A DNA stretch of 64,000 nt from Metabacillus halosaccharovorans (GCF_002019635.1 NZ_KV917371.1:1842001-1906000); one strand, 5' to 3'; counted from the first letter of the stretch, positions 27,493-36,573 are shown. Notes: generated by a model not told the origin, from the sequence alone. Translations and numbers: made by a program.

Positions 27493-27659
27493 TTATAGGG
27501 CCTCCAAGGATTTAATTTCCCTTCACCTGAACCAATTATTCTTTTTATTATTCTATTGTGTATTTCTATTCTAGCGAATAGTGAGGAAGAAGAGCAACCA
27601 TTCGTTTCAATATTAGTAAAAATAACTAAAGAATAAATTAATTTAGCATTTTTACTCGG

Positions 27660-27686
27660 AAAAAGCTGACCCATTATGAGTCAGCC
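27660..27686 (-). terminator. Terminator after the MaoC-like gene
   Basis: On the minus strand GCTGAC/GTCAGC around a short loop is followed by T5. Confidence 0.85.
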
Positions 27687-27703
27687 CTCAATAATTACAT
27701 ATG

Positions 27704-28180
27704 CTAAAAATTCTCTAATGCTTTTCCCTCAATAGGAGTTATTTTATAAGGAGGACAAACTGTTACTTTCCCTTCCAAGACGATATCATTTTCCTTATTT
27801 TCTGCATGTACACGAATAATGATTTTGTTTTCAGAAGCAAACACTTCACTCACTTCGAACAAAAATTGAATAACACTATAATGATGAAGTGGCTGAAGAA
27901 ATGAAATTTCTTGTTTGATGATATGACTTCCTGGTCCCGGCAGATACTTAGATATTGCCGAGGTAATAATCCCCGTAAGCATGATACTAGGAACAACAGG
28001 CTTTTCGTATGGTGTTTGGGAAGCATAATCATGTTGAATATACAGTGGATTAGCATCATTTGTTAATCCTAAATAAAGAAGAAGATCTTTGTCTTCGATC
28101 TTTTCGGTTAATGTTAGTTTTTCACCAACCGTAATTTCTTCAATATGCCTGCCAAGTTTCTGTTTCTTCCCTAGAAGCAT
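27704..28180 (-). CDS. MaoC-like hot-dog fold hydratase/dehydratase domain protein
   Basis: The 158-residue protein has the MaoC/R-hydratase pattern: LTLTEKIEDKDLLLYLGLTNDANPLYIQHDYA with the Asp-x-Asn-Pro and His of the hydratase motif, then a GPGSHIIKQEISFLQPL strand-loop. Members add water to enoyl-CoA or act in fatty acid metabolism. The substrate here is unknown, so no gene symbol is given. It lies between mdh and phoP in the same direction, and has its own terminator. A promoter was not obvious in the 125-bp gap to mdh. Confidence 0.88.
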   Translation of the reverse strand: MLLGKKQKLGRHIEEITVGEKLTLTEKIEDKDLLLYLGLTNDANPLYIQHDYASQTPYEKPVVPSIMLTGIITSAISKYLPGPGSHIIKQEISFLQPLHHYSVIQFLFEVSEVFASENKIIIRVHAENKENDIVLEGKVTVCPPYKITPIEGKALENF

Positions 28181-28255
28181 ATTTGCACCACCTTCATCAT
28201 TTTTTATTAGAAAAGGCTAAGAAATAGTATCTTTCTTTTTTAGACTAACATGTAT

Positions 28256-28290
28256 AAAAAAGAAAATTGAGGCTAATTCCTCAACTTTCT
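28256..28290 (-). terminator. Terminator after mdh
   Basis: On the minus strand AGAAAGTTGAGG pairs with CCTCAATTTTCT (two mismatches) and a T-run follows; this ends the citZ-icd-mdh unit. Confidence 0.85.
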
Positions 28291-28305
28291 TCATCAGGCT
28301 GTCTA

Positions 28306-29241
28306 TTAAAGGATCTTCATCACATTTTGTACGGAAGCAGCAGATTTCTTAAGTGCAGCTTTCTCCTCTTCTGTTAATTCAAGCTCAATAATTTGCTCCA
28401 GTCCATTTCCGCCTAAGACGGTTGGAACACCTAGATAAATTCCATTAAACCCATACTCACCTTCAAGATAAACAATTGAAGGAAGAACACGACGTTGATC
28501 TTTTAAAATGGCTTCTACCATTTCTACTAAGGAAGCAGCAGGGGCATAGTAAGCACTGCCATTTCCTAATAGATTAACAATTTCTCCGCCACCTTTTCGA
28601 GTTCTCTCCACGATTGCGTCTAAACGATCTTTAGGTATTAGTGTTTCCAAAGGAATTCCACCCGCATATGAGTAACGTACTAATGGAACCATATCATCAC
28701 CATGGCCACCTAAAACGAATCCAGTTATATCTTTCACAGAAAGGTTCAGCTCTTGGGCAACAAACGTACGGAAACGAGCAGTATCAAGAACCCCGGATTG
28801 TCCAATTACTCGATGCTTTGGGAATCCGGATTCTTTATAAACTGCATATGTCATAGCATCAACCGGGTTTGTTAATACAATGATCGTACAGTCAGGAGAG
28901 TATTTTACAATTTCCTTTGTCACAGATTTCATGATATTAGCATTTGTTGAGACAAGATCATCACGACTCATTCCAGGTTTCCTGGCAATACCTGCAGTGA
29001 TCACAACAATATCTGAATTAGCGGTATCTTCGTAGTTTGCTGTACCGGTAATATTTGCATCAAAGCCTTGGACAGGACTAGCCTCAAGCATATCTAGAGC
29101 TTTCCCTTTTGTCGGGTTTTCCATCTGAGGAATATCAACTAACACTACGTCTGAAAGTTCTTTTTGACCTAATAAAAATGCAGTTGTAGCCCCAGTAAAG
29201 CCACCGCCGATCACAGATACTTTTTTACGTTTAATGGCCAT
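28306..29241 (-). CDS. mdh: Malate dehydrogenase
   Basis: NAD-dependent oxidation of malate to oxaloacetate in the TCA cycle. The 311-residue protein is of the LDH-like bacterial type: Rossmann motif [14 protein letters not shown] (the B. subtilis enzyme has GAG at the first glycines), substrate loop [16 protein letters not shown], and catalytic His in LGGHGDDMV. The start at ATG 29241 (AAGGGG 6-8 nt upstream) fits better than the ATG three codons earlier, which would sit on the ribosome site. It is the last gene of citZ-icd-mdh. Confidence 0.98.
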   Translation of the reverse strand: MAIKRKKVSVIGGGFTGATTAFLLGQKELSDVVLVDIPQMENPTKGKALDMLEASPVQGFDANITGTANYEDTANSDIVVITAGIARKPGMSRDDLVSTNANIMKSVTKEIVKYSPDCTIIVLTNPVDAMTYAVYKESGFPKHRVIGQSGVLDTARFRTFVAQELNLSVKDITGFVLGGHGDDMVPLVRYSYAGGIPLETLIPKDRLDAIVERTRKGGGEIVNLLGNGSAYYAPAASLVEMVEAILKDQRRVLPSIVYLEGEYGFNGIYLGVPTVLGGNGLEQIIELELTEEEKAALKKSAASVQNVMKIL

Positions 29242-29281
29242 ATCTAACATCCCCTTATATGTATAGGTTTTGAAAAAGGGC

Positions 29282-29338
29282 TGCTTATGTGATTGATATA
29301 TTGAATGTACACATTCTCATCTTTTTTCACATAAGCAA
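29282..29338. repeat. Inverted repeat between icd and mdh
   Basis: TGCTTATGTGA (29282-29292) and TCACATAAGCA (29328-29338) are perfect 11-bp complementary arms. A smaller palindrome (GAATGT-AC-ACATTC, 29303-29316) sits in the loop. No T-run follows on the coding strand, so it could be an mRNA processing or stabilising hairpin rather than a terminator. Confidence 0.75.
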
Positions 29339-29375
29339 ACCCCGTCATTTTTAGATAAGCATCAACAGTTAAGCA

Positions 29376-30647
29376 TTAGCCCATATTCTTAATTAATTCA
29401 TCACCAAATTCAGAACATTTAACTTCAGTTGCACCGTCCATTAAACGTGCAAAGTCATAAGTTACAACTTTTGAAGCAATTGTCTTCTCAACAGAATTAA
29501 TAACTAATTCAGCTGCTTCAGTCCATCCCAAATGCTCAAGCATAAGTACCCCGGAAAGAAGAACAGAAGATGGGTTAACTTTATCAAGACCAGCATATTT
29601 TGGTGCAGTACCATGAGTCGCTTCAAAGATCGCGTGACCTGTTTCATAGTTAATATTTGCACCTGGAGCAATTCCGATACCACCTACTTGTGCAGCAAGA
29701 GCATCAGAAATGTAGTCACCGTTTAGATTCATTGTTGCAACAACATCGAATTCACGAGGGCGAGTTAAGATTTGTTGTAAGAAAATATCTGCAATTGAAT
29801 CTTTAATAATGATTTTTCCAGCAGCTTCTGCATCTGCTTGAGCTTTATTTGCAGCATCTTTACCTTCGTTTTCCGCAATGCGGTCATATTCTGCCCAAGT
29901 GAATACTTTATCACCGAATTCTTTTTCAGCAAGCTCATAACCCCAGTTTTTGAACGCACCTTCTGTAAACTTCATGATGTTTCCTTTGTGAACAAGTGTT
30001 ACAGATTTGCGGCCGTGCTCGATTGCATAGTTAATTGCAGCTCTTACTAAACGGCTAGTACCTTCTTGTGATACAGGCTTGATACCGATTCCAGAAGTTT
30101 CAGGGAAACGAATTTTGTTAACTCCCATTTCATTTTTCAGGAAATTAATTAATTTTTCTACTTCTTCAGAACCTTTTGCATATTCAATACCAGCATAGAT
30201 ATCTTCAGTGTTTTCACGGAAAATGACCATGTCTGTATCTTCAGGACGTTTAACAGGTGAAGGTACACCTTGGAAATAACGCACTGGACGTAAGCATGTG
30301 AATAAATCCAGTTCTTGACGAAGAGCAACGTTTAATGAACGAATTCCTCCACCAATTGGAGTTGTTAGTGGTCCTTTAATTGCAATTAAATATTCACGAA
30401 TAACATCTAATGTTTCAGTTGGTAGCCATTCACCAGTTTGGTTGAATGCCTTTTCTCCAGCTAATACTTCTTTCCACACAATTCCTTTTTCCCCATTGTA
30501 TGCTTTCTCAACAGCTGCTTCTAATACACGTGATGCAGCAGCCCAGATATCCGGTCCAATTCCATCACCTTCAATATACGGAATAACCGGATTATTTGGT
30601 ACGTCTAATACTCCATTTGTTACTGAAATTTTTTCACCTTGTGTCAA
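29376..30647 (-). CDS. icd: Isocitrate dehydrogenase [NADP]
   Basis: This 423-residue enzyme decarboxylates isocitrate to 2-oxoglutarate with NADP+. The active-site serine loop ([18 protein letters not shown]), the metal/substrate region ([15 protein letters not shown]) and the NADP-binding end ([21 protein letters not shown]) are intact. The sequence follows B. subtilis Icd along its whole length. The start is TTG (30647) with GGGAGG upstream, also as in B. subtilis. It is the middle gene of citZ-icd-mdh and is flanked on both sides by intergenic inverted repeats. Confidence 0.98.
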   Translation of the reverse strand: MTQGEKISVTNGVLDVPNNPVIPYIEGDGIGPDIWAAASRVLEAAVEKAYNGEKGIVWKEVLAGEKAFNQTGEWLPTETLDVIREYLIAIKGPLTTPIGGGIRSLNVALRQELDLFTCLRPVRYFQGVPSPVKRPEDTDMVIFRENTEDIYAGIEYAKGSEEVEKLINFLKNEMGVNKIRFPETSGIGIKPVSQEGTSRLVRAAINYAIEHGRKSVTLVHKGNIMKFTEGAFKNWGYELAEKEFGDKVFTWAEYDRIAENEGKDAANKAQADAEAAGKIIIKDSIADIFLQQILTRPREFDVVATMNLNGDYISDALAAQVGGIGIAPGANINYETGHAIFEATHGTAPKYAGLDKVNPSSVLLSGVLMLEHLGWTEAAELVINSVEKTIASKVVTYDFARLMDGATEVKCSEFGDELIKNMG

Positions 30648-30767
30648 GAAAATTACCTCCCGAATTATGTAGTTGCTTCATATCTATTCTACCAATAGAT
30701 ATGAACATCTTAAAGTATAGTACTCTCATTTTTGGAATTAAAAGATTCCATATGTTTATATGATTAA

Positions 30768-30833
30768 GTAGTACTGATTCCTTTTTTGCATCCCCTCCTT
30801 ACTTGAGGAAATGCATTCGGAATCAACTACTAC
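30768..30833. repeat. Large inverted repeat between citZ and icd
   Basis: Arms GTAGTACTGATTCC (30768-30781) and GGAATCAACTACTAC (30819-30833) enclose a second stem, GCATCCCCTC/GAGGAAATGC (about 30787-30814). The pair forms a hairpin of about 66 nt. No T-run follows on the citZ-icd coding strand, so read-through with processing is more likely than full termination. Confidence 0.75.
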
Positions 30834-30850
30834 TGACATCCAATAAAGGC

Positions 30851-31966
30851 TTAACGTTGCTCCAATGGAACATAATCCTGCTTATCAGGGCCAACGTATT
30901 CTGCTCTTGGTCTAATCAGACGGTTGTTTTCATATTGTTCTAAAATATGTGCTAACCAACCTGATACACGGCTTACTGCAAAAATAGGTGTGAATAAATC
31001 ATGGTCAATACCTAAACTATGATAAACAGAAGCTGAGTAAAAATCTACGTTAGGCGGCAATGGCTTTTTAGAAGTAACCATTTCCTCAACTTTTGTTGAC
31101 ATCTCATACCATTTCGGTTCACCTGTTAAATTAGTTAACTTCTCTGACATTTTCTTCAGGTGCTTAGCTCTAGGATCTCCTTTACGATATACACGGTGAC
31201 CAAAGCCCATAATTTTTTCTTTATTTGCAAATTTCTCATTGATATAGCTCTCAACATTTTCAACTTCCCCTATTTCAGAGAGCATTTTCATTACTGCCTC
31301 ATTTGCACCACCATGAAGAGGGCCTTTTAAAGCTCCTATTGCTGCTGTTACACCGGAGTATACATCTGATAATGTCGCAACACAAACACGTGCTGTAAAT
31401 GTAGATGCATTTAGCTCATGATCTGCGTGTAATACGAGAGCCTTGTTAAATGCCTCGATTGCAATTTGATCTGGCTCTTTTCCTGAAAGTGTATATAAAA
31501 AGTTTGCAGCCATAGATAAGTCTGTTCTAGGTTCGATTGGCTCTAATCCTTTGCGGATTCGTGCAAAAGTTGTGACAACTATAGGCAGTTGTGCCTGCAG
31601 ACGAATAGCTTTTCTGTAGTTTGCACTAGGTTCCATCACATCTGCTTCATCATCAAATAAACCAAGTAATGATACAGCAGTACGAAGTGCAGCCATTGGG
31701 TGGACTTTATCGATAGGATATGATTTGAAGTGTTCAATAACCTGCTGTGGAATTTTTGCATTTTCAGCAAGCTGTTTTTTAATTTCTGCAAGTTGTTCTG
31801 AATTTGGAAGTTTTCTGTGCCATAATAAATAAACCACTTCTTCAAAGCTAGCATTTTCAGCTAAATCATCAATATTGTAGCCCACATATGTTAGAGTATC
31901 ATCAATGATTGAGCTAACAGATGAAGTAGTTGCAACGATTCCTTCAAGACCTTTTGTTGCTGTCAT
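30851..31966 (-). CDS. citZ: Citrate synthase II
   Basis: This 371-residue protein condenses acetyl-CoA and oxaloacetate to citrate, the entry step of the TCA cycle. Catalytic regions are visible: LHADHELNASTFTARV (first His), GPLHGGANEAVMKML (His), GFGHRVYRKGDPRA (oxaloacetate-binding His) and the late VDFYSASVYHSLGI (Asp). It heads citZ-icd-mdh. In B. subtilis CcpC and CcpA repress citZ; a possible cre-like sequence lies 250 bp upstream here. AGGAGAGGTTTTAT precedes ATG. Confidence 0.98.
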   Translation of the reverse strand: MTATKGLEGIVATTSSVSSIIDDTLTYVGYNIDDLAENASFEEVVYLLWHRKLPNSEQLAEIKKQLAENAKIPQQVIEHFKSYPIDKVHPMAALRTAVSLLGLFDDEADVMEPSANYRKAIRLQAQLPIVVTTFARIRKGLEPIEPRTDLSMAANFLYTLSGKEPDQIAIEAFNKALVLHADHELNASTFTARVCVATLSDVYSGVTAAIGALKGPLHGGANEAVMKMLSEIGEVENVESYINEKFANKEKIMGFGHRVYRKGDPRAKHLKKMSEKLTNLTGEPKWYEMSTKVEEMVTSKKPLPPNVDFYSASVYHSLGIDHDLFTPIFAVSRVSGWLAHILEQYENNRLIRPRAEYVGPDKQDYVPLEQR

Positions 31967-32558
31967 ATAAAACCTCTCCTTTGCCTTTTATTCCCCATTT
32001 GAGTCATCTTAAAGTTTAAAAGATTTAAGTACAAGAAATATTGACTTCACTATTAAATGGTGTTCCTTTATGTAAGGAAGCTTTGTCAAATATTTTTCTA
32101 ATCATATATGAAAAAATCATTATGATGGCTCTTTAGAACAAGAATGTTAATACTTAAATGTTTACTTTTAAACTTTTAGACGATCGAGCGCTTGCTCACA
32201 TGCAAGCAGCAGAAAGAAAATGCTTACATTTTTTATTATTTTGAAAAAATATCACATATTAATTACATGTGACGTATTTTATACTATCTGGTAAGCAAGA
32301 ATTGAATTGATAGTATAACCAGTTTGCTACAGGCAAACTACCTTCTAGCATGTAGGCATTTTTTTTGAAGCTAATCCTATTATAAACAATTATCTGATTT
32401 TTGTGAATGAAAACCACTTTAATAGTTAAAAATTTGTTAGAAAAATGTTTTTTTAAGGATTTCTTCTATATAAACTACAACGCTATTAATACCATAACAT
32501 AAATTTGTTATATTAGTGTACAGGTTTTTTCTACATAAATGATGACATTTTTTCTATC
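31967..32558. other. 592-bp intergenic region between ytwI and citZ
   Basis: No coding ORF is supported. It is very AT-rich and must hold the citZ control region. I see a cre-like 14-mer (32215-32228), small hairpins CTTGC/GCAAG (near 32190-32206) and AGTTTGC/GCAAACT (near 32322-32342), and GCTACA...TGTAGGC followed by a T-run on the plus strand (32328-32367), which resembles a terminator without a gene. I could not place a convincing promoter. Confidence 0.6.
32215..32228 (-). promoter_or_regulatory. Possible cre (CcpA) site upstream of citZ
   Basis: On the minus strand TGTAAGCATTTTCT matches the cre consensus TGWNANCGNTNWCA at all fixed positions except two (the central G and the final A). 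CcpA control of citZ is known in B. subtilis, but this match is weak and far from the gene. Confidence 0.3.
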
Positions 32559-33020
32559 TTAACTAAAAATCTTAACAATTTGCATAGCTAAATAAGCGAT
32601 GCCCGCACCAATTAACGGTCCTACTGCAACACCGTTAAAAAGTGTAACCGCAAGAATTGTACCGAGGACTAAAGCTGTTGTAATATGTGGATCTTCTGCA
32701 AGTAGTGTAAGACCATTTTTGGCAATCAAGGCAACTGCAATTCCTGCTCCTAAAGCAATCCAGGCATATGATGATTTTAGAGCATCAATTAATTGCTTAA
32801 AGCCAATTTCACCTGTTGCAATCGGGACTAATACAGCGATTGTAATGATCGTCACTCCCCAATTAATCCCTTTCGAACCTATCGCAGGTAATAATTTTGC
32901 TTCTAAACCTAGCAATTTAATTAGAAGCAAGGCTCCCACTGCAATCAATAATGATTGGTTTTTAGCTATAAATCCAATAGCTAAAAGAATAAATAAAAAT
33001 AAAGACGATTGACTAAACAT
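32559..33020 (-). CDS. ytwI: DUF441 membrane protein YtwI
   Basis: A 153-residue integral membrane protein with four to five segments (LFLFILLAIGFIAKNQSLLI, INWGVTIITIAVLVPIATG, TTALVLGTILAVTLFNGVAVG). It matches DUF441 (YtwI) from end to end. The function is unknown. Its position next to citZ agrees with B. subtilis, but the next gene there (ytvI) is missing; the synteny breaks directly upstream of this gene. GGAGG precedes ATG. Confidence 0.92.
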   Translation of the reverse strand: MFSQSSLFLFILLAIGFIAKNQSLLIAVGALLLIKLLGLEAKLLPAIGSKGINWGVTIITIAVLVPIATGEIGFKQLIDALKSSYAWIALGAGIAVALIAKNGLTLLAEDPHITTALVLGTILAVTLFNGVAVGPLIGAGIAYLAMQIVKIFS

Positions 33021-33122
33021 GATGTAAAACCTCCATAAATTACTTCGATTTATTCTATTCCTATATATGTCATCATTTCATTTTTAAATTTAAAGTATAA
33101 ACAAGCTCCATTTGTAATAAAC

Positions 33123-33186
33123 ATGCTATATACCAATTAAATATCTATGAGCTCAACTATTTTGATAGTAGATATTCATATAGCAT
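33123..33186. repeat. Imperfect palindrome at the trmK junction
   Basis: Outer arms ATGCTATAT (33123-33131) and ATATAGCAT (33178-33186), and inner arms AATATCTA (33140-33147) and TAGATATT (33169-33176), give a 64-bp fold-back. Its right end touches the first trmK-homologous codon at 33185. It could be a trace of the recombination event or a hairpin in the new upstream region. Confidence 0.65.
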
Positions 33187-33457
33187 GGAAGAGGACCATA
33201 AAATATATGAGGTTCTTGTAGCCGAAAAAGGGGATCCAAAGAGACCTTATCAAACATACTCTTATGAAGCGAATTTACTTCTGGGTCCTTTTTTAGCCCA
33301 AAAACAATCGGACATATTTTTGAAAAAATGGACTGGTGAATTAAAGCACCTAAAATCCATAATCCAACAATTAGAACAAGCAGGTTATACATATGAAAAT
33401 AATGAAAAATACCAAGAATTGAGTAAGCAAGTAAAGCTGATTGAGGAGGTATTGTAA
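33185..33457 (+). pseudogene. trmK: trmK C-terminal fragment, 5' part missing
   Basis: The 90-residue frame matches the C-terminal third of TrmK (YqfN), the tRNA adenine-22 N1-methyltransferase. EEDHKIYEVLVAEKGD followed by LLGPFLAQKQSDIFLKKWTGELKHLKSI aligns with the B. subtilis protein from about residue 147 to the end. The Rossmann methyltransferase domain, about 150 residues, is absent. In-frame sequence continues upstream to a stop near 33100, but it does not resemble TrmK and has no ribosome site. The remainder keeps TrmK's usual position 2 bp before nif3. It is very probably not active as a methyltransferase. Confidence 0.9.
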
Positions 33458-33459
33458 GA

Positions 33460-34581
33460 TTGACAAAAATTCCAAACGGCTATGAAGTCATTCAATTATT
33501 TGAACAATATTCACCAAAGTCTCTTGCTGTTGAAGGAGATAAAATAGGGCTCCAAATTGGAACGCTTAATAAAAAAATTGAACATGTTATGGTTACCCTA
33601 GATGTGGTGGAGTCAGTTGTCGATGAAGCGATAGCTAAAAAAGTAGACTTAATTATTGCACACCATCCTCCTATTTTTAGACCGATTAAAAATATGACAA
33701 CAGATACTGCATACGGCAAGATGATTGAGAAATGTATTAAACATGATATTGCGGTATATGCTGCACACACTAATCTGGATGTTGCAAATGGAGGTGTCAA
33801 TGATTTACTAGCAGAAGCCTTGCAATTGAAGGAAGTGGAAGTGTTTATTCCTACATATGAAGACCAGCTAAAGAAACTGGTTGTTTTTATTCCATCATCA
33901 TATGAAAAAGAGCTGCGAAATGCACTGGGAAAAGCAGGTGCGGGCCATATTGGAGAATATAGCCATTGTTCATTCGCAACTGAAGGAGAAGGGAGCTTTT
34001 TACCTCTTGATAAAGCCAATCCTTTCATTGGTGAAAGAGGAAAAGTTGAATATGTTGATGAATCAAGAGTTGAAACGATTTTCCCTGCTTCTATACAAAA
34101 GAAGGTTATTCAAGCTATGTTAAAAGCTCATCCTTATGAAGAAGTGGCTTATGATATATACCCTTTAGAACAAAAAGGATCAATAATGGGGTTAGGGCGT
34201 ATTGGTGTTGTGGAAAATGAATTAAGCCTTGAAGAATTTGCTGTGCATGTGAAAAATAGCCTTGGAGTTGAACGTGTAAGAATGGTAGGTGACCCTTCCA
34301 GTAAGGTGAAAAAAGTGGCTTTATTAGGCGGCGATGGAAACAAATATATCCAACAGGCAAAAATCAAGGGTGCAGATGTATATGTAACAGGTGACCTGTA
34401 TTTTCATGTTGCACAAGATGCGTTGATGTTAAATCTTAATGTGATTGATCCTGGACATCATGTCGAAAAGGTCATGATCGAAGGAGTAGCTAAAAAGTTA
34501 GGGGAATTGTGTGAAGAACATCATTTTGATGTAAATGTGTTTGGCTCACGGGTAGATACGAATCCTTTTAAATTTGTATAA
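33460..34581 (+). CDS. yqfO: Nif3-like dinuclear metal centre protein YqfO
   Basis: A 373-residue hexameric family protein (DUF34/NIF3) with a di-metal site: AHHPPIFRPIKNM (His-His), AHTNLDVANGGVND (His, Asp) and the late PGHHVEKVMIEG. It carries the PII-like insert domain found in Bacillus YqfO (about 130-235). GTP cyclohydrolase-like and metal-chaperone roles have been proposed, but none is established. The start is TTG (33460), 2 bp after the trmK remnant stop, with GAGGAGG upstream. Its normal sigA-trmK-side promoter has been lost with the rearrangement. Confidence 0.95.
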   Translation: MTKIPNGYEVIQLFEQYSPKSLAVEGDKIGLQIGTLNKKIEHVMVTLDVVESVVDEAIAKKVDLIIAHHPPIFRPIKNMTTDTAYGKMIEKCIKHDIAVYAAHTNLDVANGGVNDLLAEALQLKEVEVFIPTYEDQLKKLVVFIPSSYEKELRNALGKAGAGHIGEYSHCSFATEGEGSFLPLDKANPFIGERGKVEYVDESRVETIFPASIQKKVIQAMLKAHPYEEVAYDIYPLEQKGSIMGLGRIGVVENELSLEEFAVHVKNSLGVERVRMVGDPSSKVKKVALLGGDGNKYIQQAKIKGADVYVTGDLYFHVAQDALMLNLNVIDPGHHVEKVMIEGVAKKLGELCEEHHFDVNVFGSRVDTNPFKFV

Positions 34582-34590
34582 ATGTGCATT

Positions 34591-34623
34591 AAAAAAGCGT
34601 CTGACTGAATTCAGACGCTTTTT
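34591..34623. terminator. Bidirectional terminator yqfO/ispH
   Basis: AAAAAAGCGTCTGA...TCAGACGCTTTTT is a clear intrinsic terminator for both convergent genes. Confidence 0.93.
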
Positions 34624-34625
34624 GG

Positions 34626-35570
34626 TTAATTTTTTATTTTTACTTTTGGTAATATTTTTGACAGTGGTACTTTATCATTTACATTCCAAGTAGAGTCATC
34701 TAGCGGATTGTATTGCTCAAGGAATTGGATGACTTTTTTTGTAATTGGTGTCGGTGTAGATGCTCCTGCTGTAACAGCAACAGTTTGAACATCCTTAAGC
34801 CATTCAAGCTTAAGCTCGCTTAAATCTGAGATACGATATGCTTTTGTCCCGGCAATTTCTTCAGATACCTGTGCTAATCGATTTGAGTTATTACTTTTAG
34901 GATCTCCGACTACTATTGTTAAGTCAGCATCTTTTGCTTGTTCAGCCACAGCTTCTTGGCGGACTTGCGTTGCCAGACAGATTTCACGGTGAACTTCTAC
35001 ATGAGGGAATTTTTCCTTCACTGTTTCCATAATATCAGCAACATCCCATTGACTCATTGTTGTTTGATTAGTAACAATGACTTTCTCATTTTGAATGTTT
35101 AACTTTACGACATCCTCTGATGATTGCACAAGATGTACGATCTGTGGAGCAACACCTACTGCGCCTTCAGGTTCTGGATGCCCTTTTTTACCGATATAAA
35201 TAACATCGTATCCTTGAGCTTCCTTTTCGCGGATAAGGTCATGTGTTTTTGTTACATCTGGACATGTTGCATCTAGTGTAACAAGCCCTTTTTCTTTTGC
35301 GATTCGTCTAACTTCAGGAGAAACACCATGAGCTGTAAACACTACTGTTCCTTGATCTACTTTCTCCAGTATGTCTAATCTGTTTTTTCCATCAAGGGTA
35401 ATAATTCCATCTTCCTCAAATGCATCTGTTACATGTTTATTATGAACAATCATTCCTAAAATGTAGATGGGTCTTGGTAATGATTTATCTAAAGCAGCGT
35501 TCTTTGCAATAACCATGGCATCAACGACACCATAGCAATATCCACGTGGTGCGATTTTAATTATATTCAT
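34626..35570 (-). CDS. ispH: 4-hydroxy-3-methylbut-2-enyl diphosphate reductase
   Basis: IspH (LytB) makes IPP and DMAPP in the last step of the MEP isoprenoid pathway. The three iron-sulfur cysteines are in [26 protein letters not shown] and [12 protein letters not shown]; the catalytic Glu lies in [10 protein letters not shown] and nearby. Length is 314 residues, as in B. subtilis YqfP. ispG, the preceding enzyme of the pathway, is in the same window at 43 kb. It is convergent with yqfO. Confidence 0.98.
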   Translation of the reverse strand: MNIIKIAPRGYCYGVVDAMVIAKNAALDKSLPRPIYILGMIVHNKHVTDAFEEDGIITLDGKNRLDILEKVDQGTVVFTAHGVSPEVRRIAKEKGLVTLDATCPDVTKTHDLIREKEAQGYDVIYIGKKGHPEPEGAVGVAPQIVHLVQSSEDVVKLNIQNEKVIVTNQTTMSQWDVADIMETVKEKFPHVEVHREICLATQVRQEAVAEQAKDADLTIVVGDPKSNNSNRLAQVSEEIAGTKAYRISDLSELKLEWLKDVQTVAVTAGASTPTPITKKVIQFLEQYNPLDDSTWNVNDKVPLSKILPKVKIKN

Positions 35571-35637
35571 TAAACTGCCTCCTTAAGAGATCAAATAGGA
35601 GCAGGAGCAAAGTAATAGTCATGTCCTGTTTCCACTC

Positions 35638-35663
35638 AAAAAAGCCGTGTATACGGCCTTTTT
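35638..35663 (-). terminator. Terminator after yqfQ
   Basis: GGCCGT-ATAC-ACGGC with a T-run on the minus strand. Confidence 0.85.
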
Positions 35664-35719
35664 CACTAACAATCTCTTAATATTATAACGAAGAATAGGG
35701 AATATTACAAAGAAGAATA

Positions 35720-36367
35720 TTATATATACATTTTAGGTTGTGAGCTTCTGGTTGAAGGCTTTCGTTTTTTACTACTTGTTGTCGGTGCTTCTTTTTCCTG
35801 TTTATCTTCAGTTACGATTGGCCGAGTAGCCTTTCGCTTATTAGATGGTTGTGTATTGGTTTGCTGGTTTAACTCTTCATCTTTTTCGGAAGAAGAAGAT
35901 TCCGGTTCCGCTGAGGTTGTGTCAGAATCATCACTACTATTTAGTTCACGATAAATTTTTATCATGGCAGGCAAATTTTTGACAAGTGGTCCATATTGCT
36001 GGACCATAGGTGTTACTTGTTGTGCCATCCCAAGAACACGTTGAACGTTTCCTAGCATTCCTGAAATATTTGATGGATTCATCAGGCCTTGAAGTCCTCC
36101 GGAAGCCCTAGTTGCATTAGTGACTGCATTAGCCCCCCCCATAAAGCCTTGAGGGTTACCTGCAGCAGCACCCTGTGATCCTGGCAGAAAGCGGGATATT
36201 AACCCTTTTAATCCACCGCCACCTGTTCCTCTTGGCGTCATCGAACCAAACTGAGGACCTCTTCCCATACCGGGTCCGGGCATTCCTTGTCGTCCCATTG
36301 GAATTTGACCTTGCTGAGGGAAGAATCCTCTAGTGTTCATGGGAGGCATTGGTCTTTGTTGAAACAT
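35720..36367 (-). CDS. yqfQ: VrrA/YqfQ family low-complexity protein
   Basis: A 215-residue protein with a Gln/Pro/Met/Gly-rich N-terminal half (MFQQRPMPPMNTRGFFPQQ, then repeated GRQGMPGPGMGRGP), a central hydrophobic region (LQGLMNPSNISGMLGNVQRVLGMAQQ) and a charged Ser/Glu/Lys-rich tail. It belongs to the VrrA family, whose variable-repeat gene is used for typing Bacillus anthracis. Its function is unknown. ATG 36367 has AAGGAGG 6 nt upstream. It is divergent from cshB, as in B. subtilis. Confidence 0.88.
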   Translation of the reverse strand: MFQQRPMPPMNTRGFFPQQGQIPMGRQGMPGPGMGRGPQFGSMTPRGTGGGGLKGLISRFLPGSQGAAAGNPQGFMGGANAVTNATRASGGLQGLMNPSNISGMLGNVQRVLGMAQQVTPMVQQYGPLVKNLPAMIKIYRELNSSDDSDTTSAEPESSSSEKDEELNQQTNTQPSNKRKATRPIVTEDKQEKEAPTTSSKKRKPSTRSSQPKMYI

Positions 36368-36461
36368 ATTTTTCCTCCTTTCCAATAATTGTTCCTCTAT
36401 CCTAGACTATGCATAAAAGAGGTATTTGGTTTCTGGGGTATTTCTGCAAAACAAATTGAAT

Positions 36462-36489
36462 TTGAGTTTTTCTTTTATTAAGGTATAAT
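36462..36489 (+). promoter_or_regulatory. Putative SigA promoter of cshB
   Basis: TTGAGT (36462-36467) and TATAAT (36484-36489) are separated by 16 bp, 85 bp before the start codon. Confidence 0.6.
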
Positions 36490-36573
36490 CTAATGATGGA
36501 CTGATAAAGTGATTCGATAATAATTTTCTATGATCGATTGATATGAAAGCTTTATCGAAAAGGAGAGATACGG

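Noticed and set aside
32599-33012. 137-codon plus-strand ORF opposite ytwI
   Set aside because: YtwI matches DUF441 along its full length on the minus strand; the plus-strand frame mirrors it and lacks a ribosome site.
33153-33392. 79-codon minus-strand ORF over the trmK junction
   Set aside because: It is antisense to the trmK fragment, whose homology to TrmK is strong; the translation resembles no family.
35720-36367. Long tandem DNA repeat in yqfQ
   Set aside because: The protein is low-complexity, but I see no run of identical DNA units as in the B. anthracis vrrA locus.
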